Of a DNA stretch of 64,000 bases, positions 11,201 through 23,250 are shown one piece after another. How positions within the stretch are numbered: position 1 is the first letter of the stretch; each line of letters starts with the position of its first letter. Source of the stretch: Paracyclopina nana (Eukaryota; Arthropoda; Copepoda; Cyclopoida; Cyclopettidae); NCBI GenBank assembly GCA_019096065.1, contig JAGUCH010000002.1:9312501-9376500 (forward strand). The letters are read 5' to 3'. Under the pieces are notes generated by a model, which saw nothing but the letters and a program-made list of their open reading frames with translations, made no database searches and was not told where the DNA came from. Both the position numbers and the translations under genes were made by a program.

Positions 11201-14200
11201 ACTCATCCAACTCGTGAGCCGTGGAGTTGAGCTCAAGGTTGTGGAACGTTGAGGCCAGCCGATCCTGGAATGATTCACTGGACGTATCTCGGTAGATTTC
11301 GCGCTGCCGCTCCATGCGCAGCTGCTTTTCGATCCGCTTCGTCGCCGACCAAGTCTGGAGCGACCTTTTGGTGTCATCCAGGCCGTGGGACTCCTTGGCA
11401 GATTTGGCGGCAATCAGCTGCAATGCAGCCTTGAATTCTCGGTCCTTTTCCTCCTGTTGTTGTCGATGGGCCTCCTTTTCAGCCTCAGCTGAGGTCATTT
11501 TCTCCAAGATTGAGTTTTTCCGGCTGCTTTTTCCGCTCTCGTTGTCACTGCTGCCGTAGCTGGACATTCTGAGGTTTCAGTCTCTTGGGATTTGCTGATG
11601 GAGGAGAAAACTCACTTTGGCAGTGCGCTGGTCTGCTTGAAAAAATCCTTGTCTCTTAGTTTTATACCCTTCTTGACCGCGCAGCAGTAAAAAGCTCCCC
11701 CTTGTTTCAGCCTTTCTTCATTGCTAGGGCTTGAATGTGAAGTTAATGATATGGAAGTGCGTAGCCAAACTAAAATCGGATACTGAGTGTGTTTCGCTCT
11801 ACTTTTTGTTAAATACAACTGCTGCAGGTAGTTTTGCCAAAAAATGGGAGCGAAAGTTGAGTTTCATTTCCCCCGTGCTCTCTCTCTTTCTCGAGTCTAG
11901 AGCTTCCTCATTCGCGGACGACATAGCTTTCCATCATATTACAAGTATTTATTTGAAGCCGGAAAGTCTTTTGCAATTTTGCCATACTGTCTGCAACCCA
12001 ATTTTGTCGCGAATTGAAAGCTTGTGTGTGTGCGCACTAGGCGAGGTATTTTATATTCTGCTCTCACAAAGGTCTGCTTCAAAGGGGAAAGTGTTGCCTA
12101 GTTGCAAGCTCTAATCTCGCTTTCCTGAAATGCTCTCATATTTGAAGAAAGTCACCCGCACACATGAAAAGAGAAAGAGAATGTGAGAGCAATACTACTT
12201 CTGCTCCTCACTCCGGCCTAACTATTCAAAATGGCTGTGCAAACACAGAACTGGTTAACGAGCTTGTTGCTGGTTGTAACCTCAATCAAGTCGCATTCAA
12301 AGGAATATTAGATGGCAGTTGGCAAGAGCTAGTTGGGTACGTTTGTCATGGCAAGAATATTTTCATTTCCCCAAGTTTCTGTGACAAGCCATAAAGAGAA
12401 TCGCAATGGCTTTATTTAACGACAAGCTTAATGTCGCGGCAGTCTGGCGATATTGCTGTCATGATGAAACATAGTGTATCCCATATCCTTGTATTTTTCA
12501 CAGAGCTTTTCAGTTCCGGAAATACCATTTGTCATTTCTCTCAGCAGTCCTCGCTTTGGTGTATCGGCTTTCATTTATGGCACAAACATCCTATTACGTA
12601 GATCTCATGATGCATGCACCAACTTTTCTCCTCTTCCTCCCAACTTTGAGTGGGGTTCGTTGTTGTCAAGTGATGGGCCATATTCAAGTTATCGGGTCCC
12701 GAAGATGCTTAGCTAGCAAACTTTTTCCATATAGAAGTTTTCTGGGGCGACAGAGGAAATGATTAAAAGAAGGAAGCATTGAAAAACGATGAGCGCAACT
12801 AATTTTCTCGAGACTGACTATACCATGCTGCTTCTATGTGCTCATATTATAGTTTATTATATCTTTGGTATGCATGAGAAGCGGGCGTCTCATTTGTGAG
12901 ACACTGGCTATGTTGCAGCAAAACGGTCCTTAGGCACCGTTTATTTATTAAGATGTACATGTCAGCAGCATATATCTCGATGGTATATACAATACATATC
13001 ATATACTCTTGTTTTCAAGCGCGCTTTGCTTGCGAAAAAACAAACCCAAAGCAATCTTTTTACGACGCGATTGCCGCGTTTGTTGATAACGGATGCTACA
13101 TCAAAGCTGTAAATCCTGCAACAAAAGTGGAGGTCAAGTGTTGAGAGCTCTGATTATAAAATGTTCAATTGGCTTGCAGGGGAGATTCGTTGAGTGCCAA
13201 CCATTCCCTCCAATACGAATCGAGGTTGTCGCGCAACTCCTCCACGAGTTCCGACAATGACGACTTGGTCACTGATGCGGAATCGGTCAGTCGCAAGTCC
13301 TCAATGGAGTCTATGATGTCCAACGACTCCATGATGTCCGACCTCGACTCGGGGCGTAAGCTGAGCGAAACGTCTTCCACAGCCTCATCGACAGTTTCCA
13401 CGGAGGGCAACAACAACTCGCTGCCCAAGGAGATTTCCTACGCTGAACTGGAACTGCTGAAGAAGCTAGAAGAGCAGAATCGGTGAGTCGATCTATTTGT
13501 CACTATTTAGCTAAGGCGTGACTTATTGTCAATGAATGCCTGGAGATTTCACCCAACCTACGAACGTGCGTCTACATCGGCTAGCCGGCTTGCGAACAGG
13601 TATTTTCTTGAAGTACTGAGGGCTGGCTACCCTTTGACTGGTCCAGCTCGAACACCTGTGACTCAGGGAGTCAGTCGAGGAAGATGATGGGGTCCACGAG
13701 AGGTGCGCCCGTCAATGCGAGATCCATATATGTGCAGACGTAGCATTTAGTTCAACTCGGGTAGAGCACCAGCTCCAACTGCTGATAAGCAACGCGCTAG
13801 CTAAACATGCCTGGCCTACTAGACTAAATTAGCATTGGCAAGATGAACTACTACCAAATAACTGCTGATATTGAGGACGTGAGTGACACCTCCTCGGCGG
13901 CTGAGGAGGAAGCCAAGGAGGACGAAGACCCCAATTGGCTCATGTACACCACCTCTAATAAGCCTTCTGAAGCTCAAAGAAATGCAGTAGTGGTGGAGAG
14001 CAATGAGGTCGTAGCAAGGCCGAAGAAGGCTGAAAAAAGGCACCAGCATCGGCTAAGCCGCATTTGGGACGGAGTTATTGCCACGTACTATACGAGTGGC
14101 GAGGCTGGTGAATCTGGGCAAAATGACGAGCAGGCTCGATTGCCAAGTAGTTGCAAGGTCAACAAAGGGGACGACCTTATCGCTAGCAGAATCACTGAGC

Positions 14201-17200
14201 TATTCCAATCTTTAGAGGATAGTGGGTACGACGAGCAGCAGCCTCAAGCAGTGAGGCTGCGTGGTGGCTCCTCCTCAACTGCAGTCGGTCAGAGGCAACG
14301 CAAAACGGTCTCTGGGTACTTCAATGACTGGGCCAAGTGGCTAACCACCACGGCCACTACTGGAATTAATCCAGTGGGCTCATCTCTTGCCAACAACAAT
14401 GGGTGCGAGGCCGTGACACTTTATATACTTAATTCGCAACCACCACTGCATCTATGTACTGCGCTAGTAAATAATGCAATTTATAATTCCAGGCTGATTG
14501 AGACGGATGCAAAGTCACTCAACTCATTGTCGTGCCAAAATGGCCACTCTCGCCGGTCCTCGGAGACCTCGCAGATCTCCATCACCTCGGGCAGCTCCAG
14601 TTTTCAGGAGAACACTGAGGAGGACATGTGGGGGCTTTGGGGCAAAATTATCAACGAGTGGGAGACGTGGTCAAAAAAGAAGCAGCCTCAACTCAAGGTA
14701 AACATCCTGATATTATTGAACTTGTTTGCACAGCTGCGTTATGCTACATATAGTATAATACACTGCAGCAGGATGTTGGAGGTTTCTAGAGTCAACAATC
14801 TTCTTGAGATTTTCGTATCCCTTTTCTCGGCCAGATATCTGAGTAAGAGCGGAAAGTTGCAGCCTAGCTCCCGCATGTATAACCAAAGTTTTTCCGCCCG
14901 AGTTTTGGAAACTTTCTTCTTCCCCTTCTTTGGTGTTGGTGGTTGCTGCTGCGAAACGTCGTAATCTTACTGGTTGCCTTTTTGCTCATCAAAGTCAGTA
15001 TACCTGAAGATGGTGGTCCGAAAAATTACTTTTTTGCTCGCGTCTGGCTAGGCTGGCAAAAAGGGCAGCAGCAGATAGAATTTGCTCTACCATCAGCACA
15101 CTTCAAGATGTCCGACTCGGCTTAGATAAATCATGAGGATTTGTGGCCGAAAAAGGCTGATCCTGCACGGTCAAAAAACTTTGGTGGTGGTTCTTCATTG
15201 CACAAAAGTTGCCACACAAATATATAGATCAGTCTTTTTCATCTCCTCTAGGAGCTCGTACGCAAGGGCATTCCCCACCATTTTCGGGGCATGGCATGGC
15301 AGCTCCTATGCTCTGCTCACGAGTCAAAGGATAAAGCCAAATATGCTGAATACATGAAACGGCAGTCTGCTTGCGAAAAAGTGATTCGCAGGGACATAGC
15401 TCGCACCTACCCAGAGCATGACTTTTTCAAGAAGAAAGACGGCATCGGCCAAGAAGCTCTCTTTAACGTTATGAAAGCTTACTCTATCCATGACCTCGAA
15501 GTGGGCTATTGTCAAGGCTCAGCCTTCATCGTGGGCTTGCTTCTCATGCAGGTAATCTACATTTGAGTACACATTGTGAGCATCCAATGTAATGCTGTGA
15601 TCTCATCTTAGATGCCCGAGGAGGAGACCTTTGCTGTCTTTGTGAAAATCATGCAAGACTACCGCATGCGCGAGATGTTCAAGCCCTCAATGGCCGAGCT
15701 TGGCCTCTGCATGTACCAATTAGAGGTCCTAGTCCAGGAGCACATACCAGACCTATACGGGCACTTTCAGTCACAATCAATCCATACCAATTTGTACGCC
15801 AGCTCTTGGTTTCTGACGCTGTTCACCACTTCATTACCGATTCAATTATCATGCCGCATCATGGACTGTTTCCTGGCGGATGGCATCGAAGTCATCTTTA
15901 GGCTCGCGCTGGCCTTGCTCCTCATCGGCAAAAATGAGTTGCTGGTCCAGGACATGGAAGGCGTCATTAGGGTAATCATCGCCCATTTGTCTGCCGCATT
16001 ATCTCATGTAATAAGTGAAATGCTTGTTTGCAGTACTTTCAAAAAGACATGCCAGCTAAATTCGAGGCTGACCCGGAGGGGGTGATCAACTTGGCATTTA
16101 GCATCAAGATCAACCAGAAGAAAATGAAGCGACTCGAGAAGGAGTACACCACGATGAAGACCAAGGAGAAAGAGGACGAAATTGAGCTGAGAGTAAGCAT
16201 ATAGTATATGCTGTCATCAAAGAGCGCACGGCTACCATATTCCTTTTTTATTTCAGCGTCTCCGTACGGAGAATAGACTGTTACGTCAAAGAGTCGATCT
16301 CCTGGAGCAAGAGTCATCCAATTTGGCTGATAGGCTAATTCAAGGCCAAGTCACCCGTGCGGAGGTTGAGGAAACCACTTTCGCCATTAAGCGCGAGTTG
16401 GCCGCGATAAAGCAGCATGACCTCGATACGAGTGCTGAGCTGGAGCATGCCAAGGACCGCATTAGGAAGCTATCCGAAATTGTGGAGACCGTCCAGCCTC
16501 CTGTCTCGGTGAGTGAAGAGCTCAGCTCCAAGTCGGAGCTCATCCGGCAGAAGGAAGAAATGATCAATTGCCTGCAAGATGAGCTGATCAAAGTGAGGCT
16601 GCGGGAGGCCGAAAACGAGGAGAGTATACGGAATCTGAGTGAGAAAGTGTCGGAACTGGAGGAGGTACATAATAATGCCTTTATTCTGAGAAGCATGCCA
16701 TGCATGCAATTACGTTTACTTGTTCTGCAGGAGAAGAAAAAGCTGCGTGAAGCCGTGCCTGACAATGATGTAGCCAGCCTCCAGGAGGAATTCGCGGCAG
16801 CCAAACTCCGAGAGGCTGAGGCCAATTTGGCATTAAAGGATCTCAAGACTAAGGTGGCCGAGTTGAGCGTTATGTGGAAGAAGCATTTGCAGCAGAGGTC
16901 TGAGGCCGACAGCGCTAGCAGCGAATCCATGGTACCTAGTACACCAAAGAAACTTCTCGGATCATTGCTCGAGGGCAAATCTGAGGTCTCGAGGCTGGAG
17001 GAAGAGCTGATGACAGCAAGGCTTATCGAGGTTGAGGGTCAGGCTGAGCTCAAGGATGCAAGGCTCAAGGTTATGGAGCTAGAGACTCAGGTATATATGC
17101 ATTTCATTTTCAGCCTTTTTATAGATTATAAAAAGAAATATATTGTAAAGCTGCTTAGTATTCTACTAGAGGCCTCTATAGAAGATGTGGAAATGTCTTT

Positions 17201-18478
17201 TTTCATAAAAGAAAGCCTATGTCTATATGCCCAGCTATTTTTACGAGCCTACTTTAAGAATGTTTTATTGTAGAGCGCTTAGATGCACATCCTGACTCTA
17301 TTTGTTTCTAAAATGCTTGATTTCGTCGACGCAAAAGAAATTTTGATGTTCCGAGAAAGTTTCATAATTAAGTTTGGCAAAGAAACGTCTACTGCAATGT
17401 TCTTTGATGCGAGCGTGTCTGAATCCCTGAGGGAGAAAATTACCATTTCCCAACGTATATATTGTAGAATCAAGTCATTGTGAATCAACTGAAGCGACAA
17501 GGAGAAGAAGTGAACAAACTTCGCGAGTCCCTTGAGACCAAGATGGCGAACGAGACTAAACTTGAGCGGCAAGTGCGCGAGGCTCAGCGCAAGTATGCCG
17601 ACCTCGAAAGTCGCATGAAGGAGGACCTTATGATGGCCAGGATTCGTGATGCTGAAAACACCCAGTGTGTCGCAGAGCTGACTCAAAAGATATCCAGTCT
17701 TGAGTATAAGGTATGCGTTTATACCATAATCATGTAATGCGGCAAAGCTTCTTCTTTTCTTTTTCTTAATCCGAAGAGCTACGATAATAGCTGTAGTACA
17801 TGTCAAAAAACGACCTCTCTCGCATTGCAGAACCAAGAAATGATTGCCGAGGGAGACCTCGCCACAACAATGGACCAATCCAATAAAATCCGCGAGATGC
17901 AGGACAAAATTGCTCATCTGAGAGCTCAGGTGAGGAGAATGGCCCAAGTGCACTTTAACAATTGCATTGCTACTAGTCAGGCCGGAAAAGGGTCAGGATT
18001 GGGGAAACATGTAGGCTATTGCTATCTCTTTGTCTTTATGCGTGTCTTGGTGTGGTTGTACTGTGCTTTCACTTTCACGCTCTTCTCTCACGTTTTCCGT
18101 TTCAGTCTAACAATTTCCAGTTGCCAACTCCCATGTGCACACCCATTGTGGAGTACAAACTCTTTCTGCCGAAATGAGCACTCCTATCTCTTCTGCAGGT
18201 GACAACTTTGAAAGCACTTCTGCTGTACCATTCCAGACATTGTGACCCCTAATGAAAGTATTGCTCTCGTTCTGCAGGTGACAAGGCTCTCACTGTTGAA
18301 TGCCAAGTTGTCAAAGTCTCTCAGCATGCACAATCTGGCCACGTCGTTTAGCTCGACGACATCGGAGACATCCTCACCCATCGAGACGCCGCGGCAGCTG
18401 AGCCCGTCTACGTCGACGGAGTCCTCCCTGCACCTTAACCTGTCAGGATCCCTTCAGACATTGCACCACCATCAGTGA
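8259..18478 (+). CDS. Evi5: Evi5-family Rab GTPase-activating protein (TBC + coiled coils)
   Basis: Eleven coding exons: 8259-8407, 13180-13482, 14493-14697, 15252-15551, 15612-15971, 16034-16192, 16257-16664, 16731-17090, 17468-17710, 17831-17929 and 18278-18478; 928 residues, all phases consistent. The N-terminus is Ser-rich and ends in the Evi5 signature LLKKLEEQNRLIETD and MWGLWGKIINEW. The TBC domain (about residues 220-430) has the catalytic arginine finger in IRRDIARTYP and the glutamine finger in GYCQG, so GAP activity should be intact. Residues ~440-850 are long coiled coils. Evi5 proteins act on Rab11/Rab35-type GTPases in recycling traffic and cytokinesis. The start is the first ATG pair (8259) after an in-frame stop; the GTG at 8226 is not needed. 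The first intron is 4.8 kb. A poly(A) signal AATAAA lies near 19003. Confidence 0.95.
11127..11567 (-). CDS. Intron-nested hypothetical protein, antisense to Evi5
   Basis: Intronless 146-codon ORF in the first Evi5 intron, opposite strand. It starts MSSYGSSDNESGKSSRKNSI, runs through a charged Glu/Lys/Arg-rich helical stretch (EAEKEAHRQQQEEKDREFKA; RIEKQLRMERQREIYRD), and ends with an acidic tail after a Cys/His cluster, DEWCHECGCLH. GC content and codon pattern look coding and stand out from the AT-rich intron around it. I recognise no family. It may be a small nested gene or a retrocopy; the C-H-C-C pattern could bind metal, which is only a guess. Confidence 0.6.
   Translation of the reverse strand: MSSYGSSDNESGKSSRKNSILEKMTSAEAEKEAHRQQQEEKDREFKAALQLIAAKSAKESHGLDDTKRSLQTWSATKRIEKQLRMERQREIYRDTSSESFQDRLASTFHNLELNSTAHELDEWCHECGCLHTSFVVNDTEDDPDQQ
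13843..14402 (+). CDS. Evi5: Probable alternative N-terminal exon of Evi5
   Basis: An open frame starts at ATG 13843 (MNYYQITADIEDVSDTSSAA) and runs 186 codons to a donor GG|GTGCGAG at 14402/14403. Joined to the acceptor at 14493 it reads NNNG|LIETD, in the same phase as the main Evi5 transcript (R|LIETD). The exon would therefore replace the first two exons and add an acidic/Ser-rich tail containing WDGVIATYYTSG and SGYFNDWAKWLTT. The 90-nt gap 14403-14492 is also a multiple of three with no stop, so retention would keep frame too. The splice inference is mine; I do not recognise the peptide. Confidence 0.55.
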
Positions 18479-19029
18479 GATTTCAGACGCCTGTGATAAC
18501 TAGGTGGAATATCAGCAAGAAGAAGCGTCAACTAATACTGTAATCATACGAATATTGTAGCCCGTTCTTGATTGTGATAGACTTTTCTTGCGGCGACCAT
18601 CTTTTGTTTCCCACCAAAAAGGTACCAATCAGTCGAGAAAAGAAGACAGTTTAGCATCAGTATTAGTAATTATTTGCCGCAACTACTAACTTCCTTTCGA
18701 TCGCTGCTATGTTAATTGGAAACAGCTCTATGTAATAAGTTCCTTTTCCAGAGTCGTGTGCTCGAGCAAGTAGGGATTCCCTTTTACCCATTATCCCACT
18801 ATTTTCGTACGGATATACATAATTGATAGAGTATAACCATGGTTATATATAAGTGTTGTGATATAAGATAATTGTGCTCATTTAGCATCATAATTTTTTG
18901 TTTGATTCCCTGGCAATAATCATTCTTTTGCGGTGGGCTATTATAAACCATGACAGCTGAGAAGTACGATCATTGATTGCTGCTGTATTATCTTTTTACA
19001 AGAAATAAAGAAAGAAGCGAAACCCTTGC
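18479..19029 (+). other. Evi5: Evi5 3'UTR / convergent intergenic
   Basis: No ORF. The AATAAA at about 19003 is the likely Evi5 cleavage signal. It lies only ~25 nt from the stop codon of the FAX-like gene on the other strand, so the two transcripts should nearly touch or overlap at their 3' ends. Confidence 0.55.
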
Positions 19030-19992
19030 TCACGAGTAGCTAACCAATTCGGACATCCTGTCCACGTAAGCCTGGCAGTTTGGGAATATCTTAGGAAAGT
19101 TGGTGGACTTGGCCAAATCCGAGCCTCGTAATAAATACAGAAAGGCGAAGGCAGAGCAGTCGACCAGAGATACGCTTGAGCCCATCAAGAAGGGCTTGCT
19201 TTGCAGAAAATCTTCGACTGACTGAATGTCTGCGATGGCCGATTGCAATATTTTTTCGGGGGCCTTCATCCCCAAGCTGTGGCTGCCCGTCAAAGCCTCC
19301 ATTTTGCCTGCAACTGATCGTATCATTCTCCCCATGAGGAATCGAGTGAGCCAAGAAGAATCTTCAGGCACGAATTCCTGTCGGTGATTTTTTTATATGA
19401 GCAGTTTTTGACAGCAACCAAATGATTTTACCCACATGAAACGGCCTTTTTCGTGGACCCATCTGTTTATCAGAAACAGCCAATACAAGTGATGCTCCAG
19501 CATCATTTGAAATGCCCTTGAAATAGCCTGGTCACCAATGCTCAATTTTGTGTTCATTTTCAAGCTAAATTGAATGCTGATATCCGAAATAGCTTCATCT
19601 GTGTCATCGTAAACTCTTCCGTTGAAGAATATCCAGGGAGAAGCGGTGAAAGAAAGGTCTCCACACTGGGTGGCATATCGAATTTTGTTCACCCTTAGAA
19701 AAATCTCCATTTTTATGAAAAATGGACTATGGTACAGCCTGTTCTTTGAAGTCTTGGTAAGTGCGAGCATCACAACAGTTCGTTTTCCGTATTTTCTGGT
19801 AAGGCTTTCAAGCATTTTCCGCTTGCGTTGCTCCTGGTCAGTGTACATTTTCGAATAGGCAACCACAATTGTTGCGGAGAAAACAGCCACAGCACAGGCC
19901 ATCTTGGACGAATCATTGGTCCATTTAAGGGGCACAAAAGACCAGACAGAATTTGGCATGATGACTGAGCTTAAAGAAGCAGCAAATGTCAA
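19030..19992 (-). CDS. fax: Failed axon connections (FAX/FAXC)-like protein
   Basis: Two exons, 19992-19432 and 19377-19030, join as KGRFMW|EFVPED; 302 residues. An N-terminal hydrophobic segment (ACAVAVFSATIVVAY) could be a membrane anchor or leader. Next comes the metaxin/GST-like fold typical of FAX proteins: SPFFIKMEIFLRVNKIRYA, SPWIFFNGRVYDDTDEAISD and the helical ISRAFQMMLEHHLYWLFL block, followed by the GST_C-like half ending SVEDFLQSKPFLMGSS and FAFLYLLR. Family members were linked to axon development in Drosophila; molecular activity is unclear. The start could be 19992 or a downstream Met (MPNSVW or MACAVAV). Neighbour order and strand match the next two genes but no operon is implied. 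Confidence 0.85.
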
Positions 19993-20197
19993 GTAGCGAG
20001 TGATTAGATAAGTCTATTTATTTATCTTAATACGTCCATGTCTATCTTGAGTGACAAAATCAGAAATTAGATGATAACTAGAAAATGATTTGTGGCGACC
20101 AGCGTCATTTTTTTGACGAAATCAAATAGCTTTTTTGTGATTGACTGCATCAGGAAATGAGCTCAAAAGCTCGTAATAAGAAAGTACCTGGCTTCCT

Positions 20198-20767
20198 TCA
20201 TCTTCGATTGAAGTTGCTTAAGACCAAGAAAGGGAGGGGAAAAATGCAACTCCCAAGAGAGAGAGAAGTTGCTTTTGAAGCCATCAAAGGCATTTTTTGC
20301 TGCTGCATATCGGAATGATGAAGGGATTTTCGGTACAGCGAAAATTCCTCTATAAAAATGTTCCGACTCGCCCAAAAGTAACTTGGAATTTTTCCGTTGC
20401 ATCTGTTCGACTTGCAACACATTACTCTTCCCTTTGCTCCAAAAGTGTCGGCAATAGTTTGCTCCAGTTGAGTGACATTTTTTGTGCAAGGAGCGTTCTT
20501 TGAGCTAGATACGACTCCATGTTGATAGATAACTTGCCCCGTCTCCAATTGATAGACGACACATGCCTATAAAATTCAATCTCTTTTTTGCCATATTTTC
20601 TATCGAGTGAATCGAAATCTTACATCGAATTGAAATCCGAAATTGGTTGCCAGAGGTGCAGGACATGCAGCTCGCGCCTCTCTTGGAAAATGGTTGCATT
20701 GGAAGCAAGAGATGGCCACGGCCTCTCTCACGACAAAGCAAAGCAACAGTAGCAGCCTCTTTTTCAT
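20198..20767 (-). CDS. Ly6/three-finger secreted or GPI-anchored protein
   Basis: Two exons, 20767-20624 and 20566-20198, join in phase (NFGFQFD|ACVVYQL); 170 residues. A signal peptide (MKKRLLLLLCFVVREAVA) is followed at once by SCFQCN, the opening of Ly6 domains. The cysteines CFQC, CPAP, CVVYQL and CTKNV, and the closing MCCKSNRCN, follow the three-finger pattern (CCxxxxCN). After the domain comes a ~65-residue tail with a hydrophobic end (GSCIFPLPFLVL), which might be a GPI signal, though basic residues follow it and a missed intron is possible. It lies just downstream of a BMP type II receptor whose ectodomain has the same fold class. Confidence 0.7.
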
Positions 20768-21218
20768 GGTTCCTTTTGTGCGACTGAGTGAGGTTGTATA
20801 TATCACACAGTTGTTGGTCACACCCAGCAATTCGCAAAAGCGACGGAAAATAGCTTCACACTTTGCCTTTTTAGTGAGGAAGAATCGAGTAGCAGTCTCG
20901 TTTGTGTAAAAAAAACTACTCTCTTTTTTAGTAACCTGACCTTGAGCTGCCGAAAAGAAGTGCGAAACACTCGCTGAATTAATGCACAATAGCAATTACG
21001 GATGATTTTTTTTCACCGATCGAAGTTTACTTCGCAAAATGGCACTATAAATTGAATGGATTCTACAGCAGAGTGGTTCATAATTATAACCTAAATAGGA
21101 AACAATGGAAATTGGTATTTGAAGTGAGGTGCGTTTGACGCGGAAAAGACTGTAGCAAAAATAGTCGTAGCCGTCGATCATGATGACCATGCAGATGTCA
21201 GCTTTTTAAGCTGTCACA
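20768..21218. other. Short intergenic between Ly6-like gene and BMP receptor
   Basis: 450 nt with no supported gene. It should hold the promoter of the Ly6-like gene and the 3'UTR of the receptor, which are on the same strand. Confidence 0.4.
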
Positions 21219-23250
21219 TTAAGTCGTCATTTGGAAGTTTTTGCCGTGATGATTTTTCGACTTTTTGTGACTTGAAGAAGATGAAGCGTGAATATTGTTT
21301 TGCACATAGGGAATGGGTGAGATAAGAGATGTGGCAGGACTAGGTACCTGCTGAGGCTGCCTCTGATTCTGGGGAGGCTGAAAAGGCCTCGGAGCAGGTT
21401 TGTCCTTCGCCGACCCCATCACCAAATTGCTCTCATATGAGGGTTCTTCTTTCTTGATTTTAGCTAAGTAGTTTCTCTCCAGACAGGGATTTAATCCTTG
21501 GTGAGGCTGAATTTTTGCTAGAGGCCTTTGGCCACTGAGAACGTTATTATTTTTGGCTTTGGATGCCACGTTGTTTGTATGAAGCAGAGAATTTGCTGCC
21601 GTTGTTTGGTGACTTGATGCTGCAGAATTGCTGGTCTGAGTGTTGTTGGGCAAGACAAAATCAAGGATAGGGGGACCTTGACTCACTAGCTTGTATTGAT
21701 CCCAAAGATGTTCCATTTCTCGCACCCTCTCAACAACGCACCACGAGGTGAGTCGGGCTTCGCCATCGTGATCCCAAGAATCCATGATGGTTTCTTTGAG
21801 TAATTGGATGGCTGGATTCGAATCCTTCCACACTTCGGGAAACAATGGTCGAGCCCTGTGCTTGCAAACCAGAATTTTCAACTGCTCAAGGCTAGGATTT
21901 GATCCTATTTCCTTCTCGTAGCAATGCTCAAAATGTGGCACTTCGGCACCTTGATAGAGATCTTGGCAACGTCGACTGACCTCCCAGATGATGAGACCTA
22001 AAGCGTAAATGTCGCTTTGCTTCAAAGAGCAGTTTAAGCGAGTCTCCAATAGCTCTGGAGCTTGATAACGGGCATTTCCATCATCATCATCTAGGGAGGC
22101 AAGGTCCAAGTCAAACTTCTGACTGTCGTCGACTATAGCTGCCCCAAAATTGCCAATACAGCACGTCAAATCGTGCCTAACGAAGATGCTAGAGCAGGCC
22201 AAGCTTCTGTGGCAAATGCTCAAGCGTTTCCCTTCGTCGCTTTTGATTGCTGAGTGGAGGAATGCCAAGCCTTGACTAATGCCCATCAGCATTCTGCACA
22301 GCTGACTCCAGGTAATGGTATTCCATTTTAAATACGAGTCCAACGCTCCGTTGGAAGTGTACTCGAGGCATAAGACGAGAGCGTGATCTGTGCCTTGTAT
22401 GCTGGCAAATTCGTGGGATCCATGGCATCTTAAGATGTGTGTGTTTCCAACACACTGTAAAAGATCATAAATAGCTTTTTCTTTGTAAAATTGGTTCTTT
22501 CGCATGGGGCCATACACCTTTAAACCCAATGTCATAGGAAAGTCCGGCACTTCTCTTGATTTGACAGCTTTGTAAGAGGTTGAGAAAGAGCCATGGCTGA
22601 TAATGGAGTCTATGCTGTAGTTGTCCAAGTCAACATACTGGCGATCGATCGTCATTTTAGGAAGGCTAAATGAGGCATTGTTCGACTCGAGCTGAAGAAG
22701 CCATTCGCCTTTGCATTTGGTTGATTGATCCTCGTCACTTCTTCGTGATTTGGCTCTCTTGATTTTGGTGAAAAGCATGAAAAATCCCAATGACAAAACG
22801 ATGGCTAAAGTGCTGAGCAAAACCGCTCCAGTGATTATGAGGCTAACATTTGACGGCTCTTGGGAGAAGTTTTGATTGCACATGGGCCCAGAGCAGCAGC
22901 ATGCGGATACGCGAGTTTCATTAAAATCCAAGCGACTGGCAAATTGACTGCTGTGAAAGCACAAATTCGAAGAGCTGCATTCGAGAGCGTCCTCTAGATG
23001 ACAACCTTGACTCAAGACCTCGGAGGTCTCTGCATTCCAGACAGTGTAGCAAAATGGGCAATTTTCAACTGCATTGAATGAGCCATCGCCATTTCTGCAG
23101 AAGAAGGTGAAAAGCTGTCGGTAAATATACAGGCACTAAAATCAATTAAAAGTATTACCTAAATGCACATTTGAAGAGGACTGTGTTCTCAATAGCAGCA
23201 GTAGATATGACGGCACACCCGAGGATGATAGCTAGGCTTCTCCACCTCAT
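21219..23250 (-). CDS. wit: BMP type II receptor (Wit/BMPR2-like) with degenerate kinase
   Basis: Two exons, 23250-23159 and 23094-21219, join as KCAF(AG|A)NGDG; 655 residues. Signal peptide MRWRSLAIILGCAVISTAA; cysteine-rich three-finger ectodomain ending ACCCSGPMCN; one membrane span about residues 114-139; kinase about 190-490; then a Gln/Pro/Ser-rich tail. The C-lobe is clearly BMPR2: CSLKQSDIYALGLIIWEV, RPLFPEVWKDSN, LLKETIMDSWDHDGEARLTS. The ATP-site Lys is kept (LGLKVY, about 223), but the catalytic loop reads CHRSLACSS (HRD Asp to Ser near 328, Asn also lost) and the DFG motif reads NFG (near 346). Type II receptors normally phosphorylate the GS box of type I receptors; this one should be catalytically dead or strongly impaired. 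No frameshift or stop is present. Confidence 0.93.

Noticed and set aside
16340-16978. 212-codon antisense frame over the Evi5 coiled-coil exons
   Set aside because: It is a Ser/Leu-rich shadow of the Glu/Lys/Ala-rich coiled coil on the plus strand and crosses the real introns.
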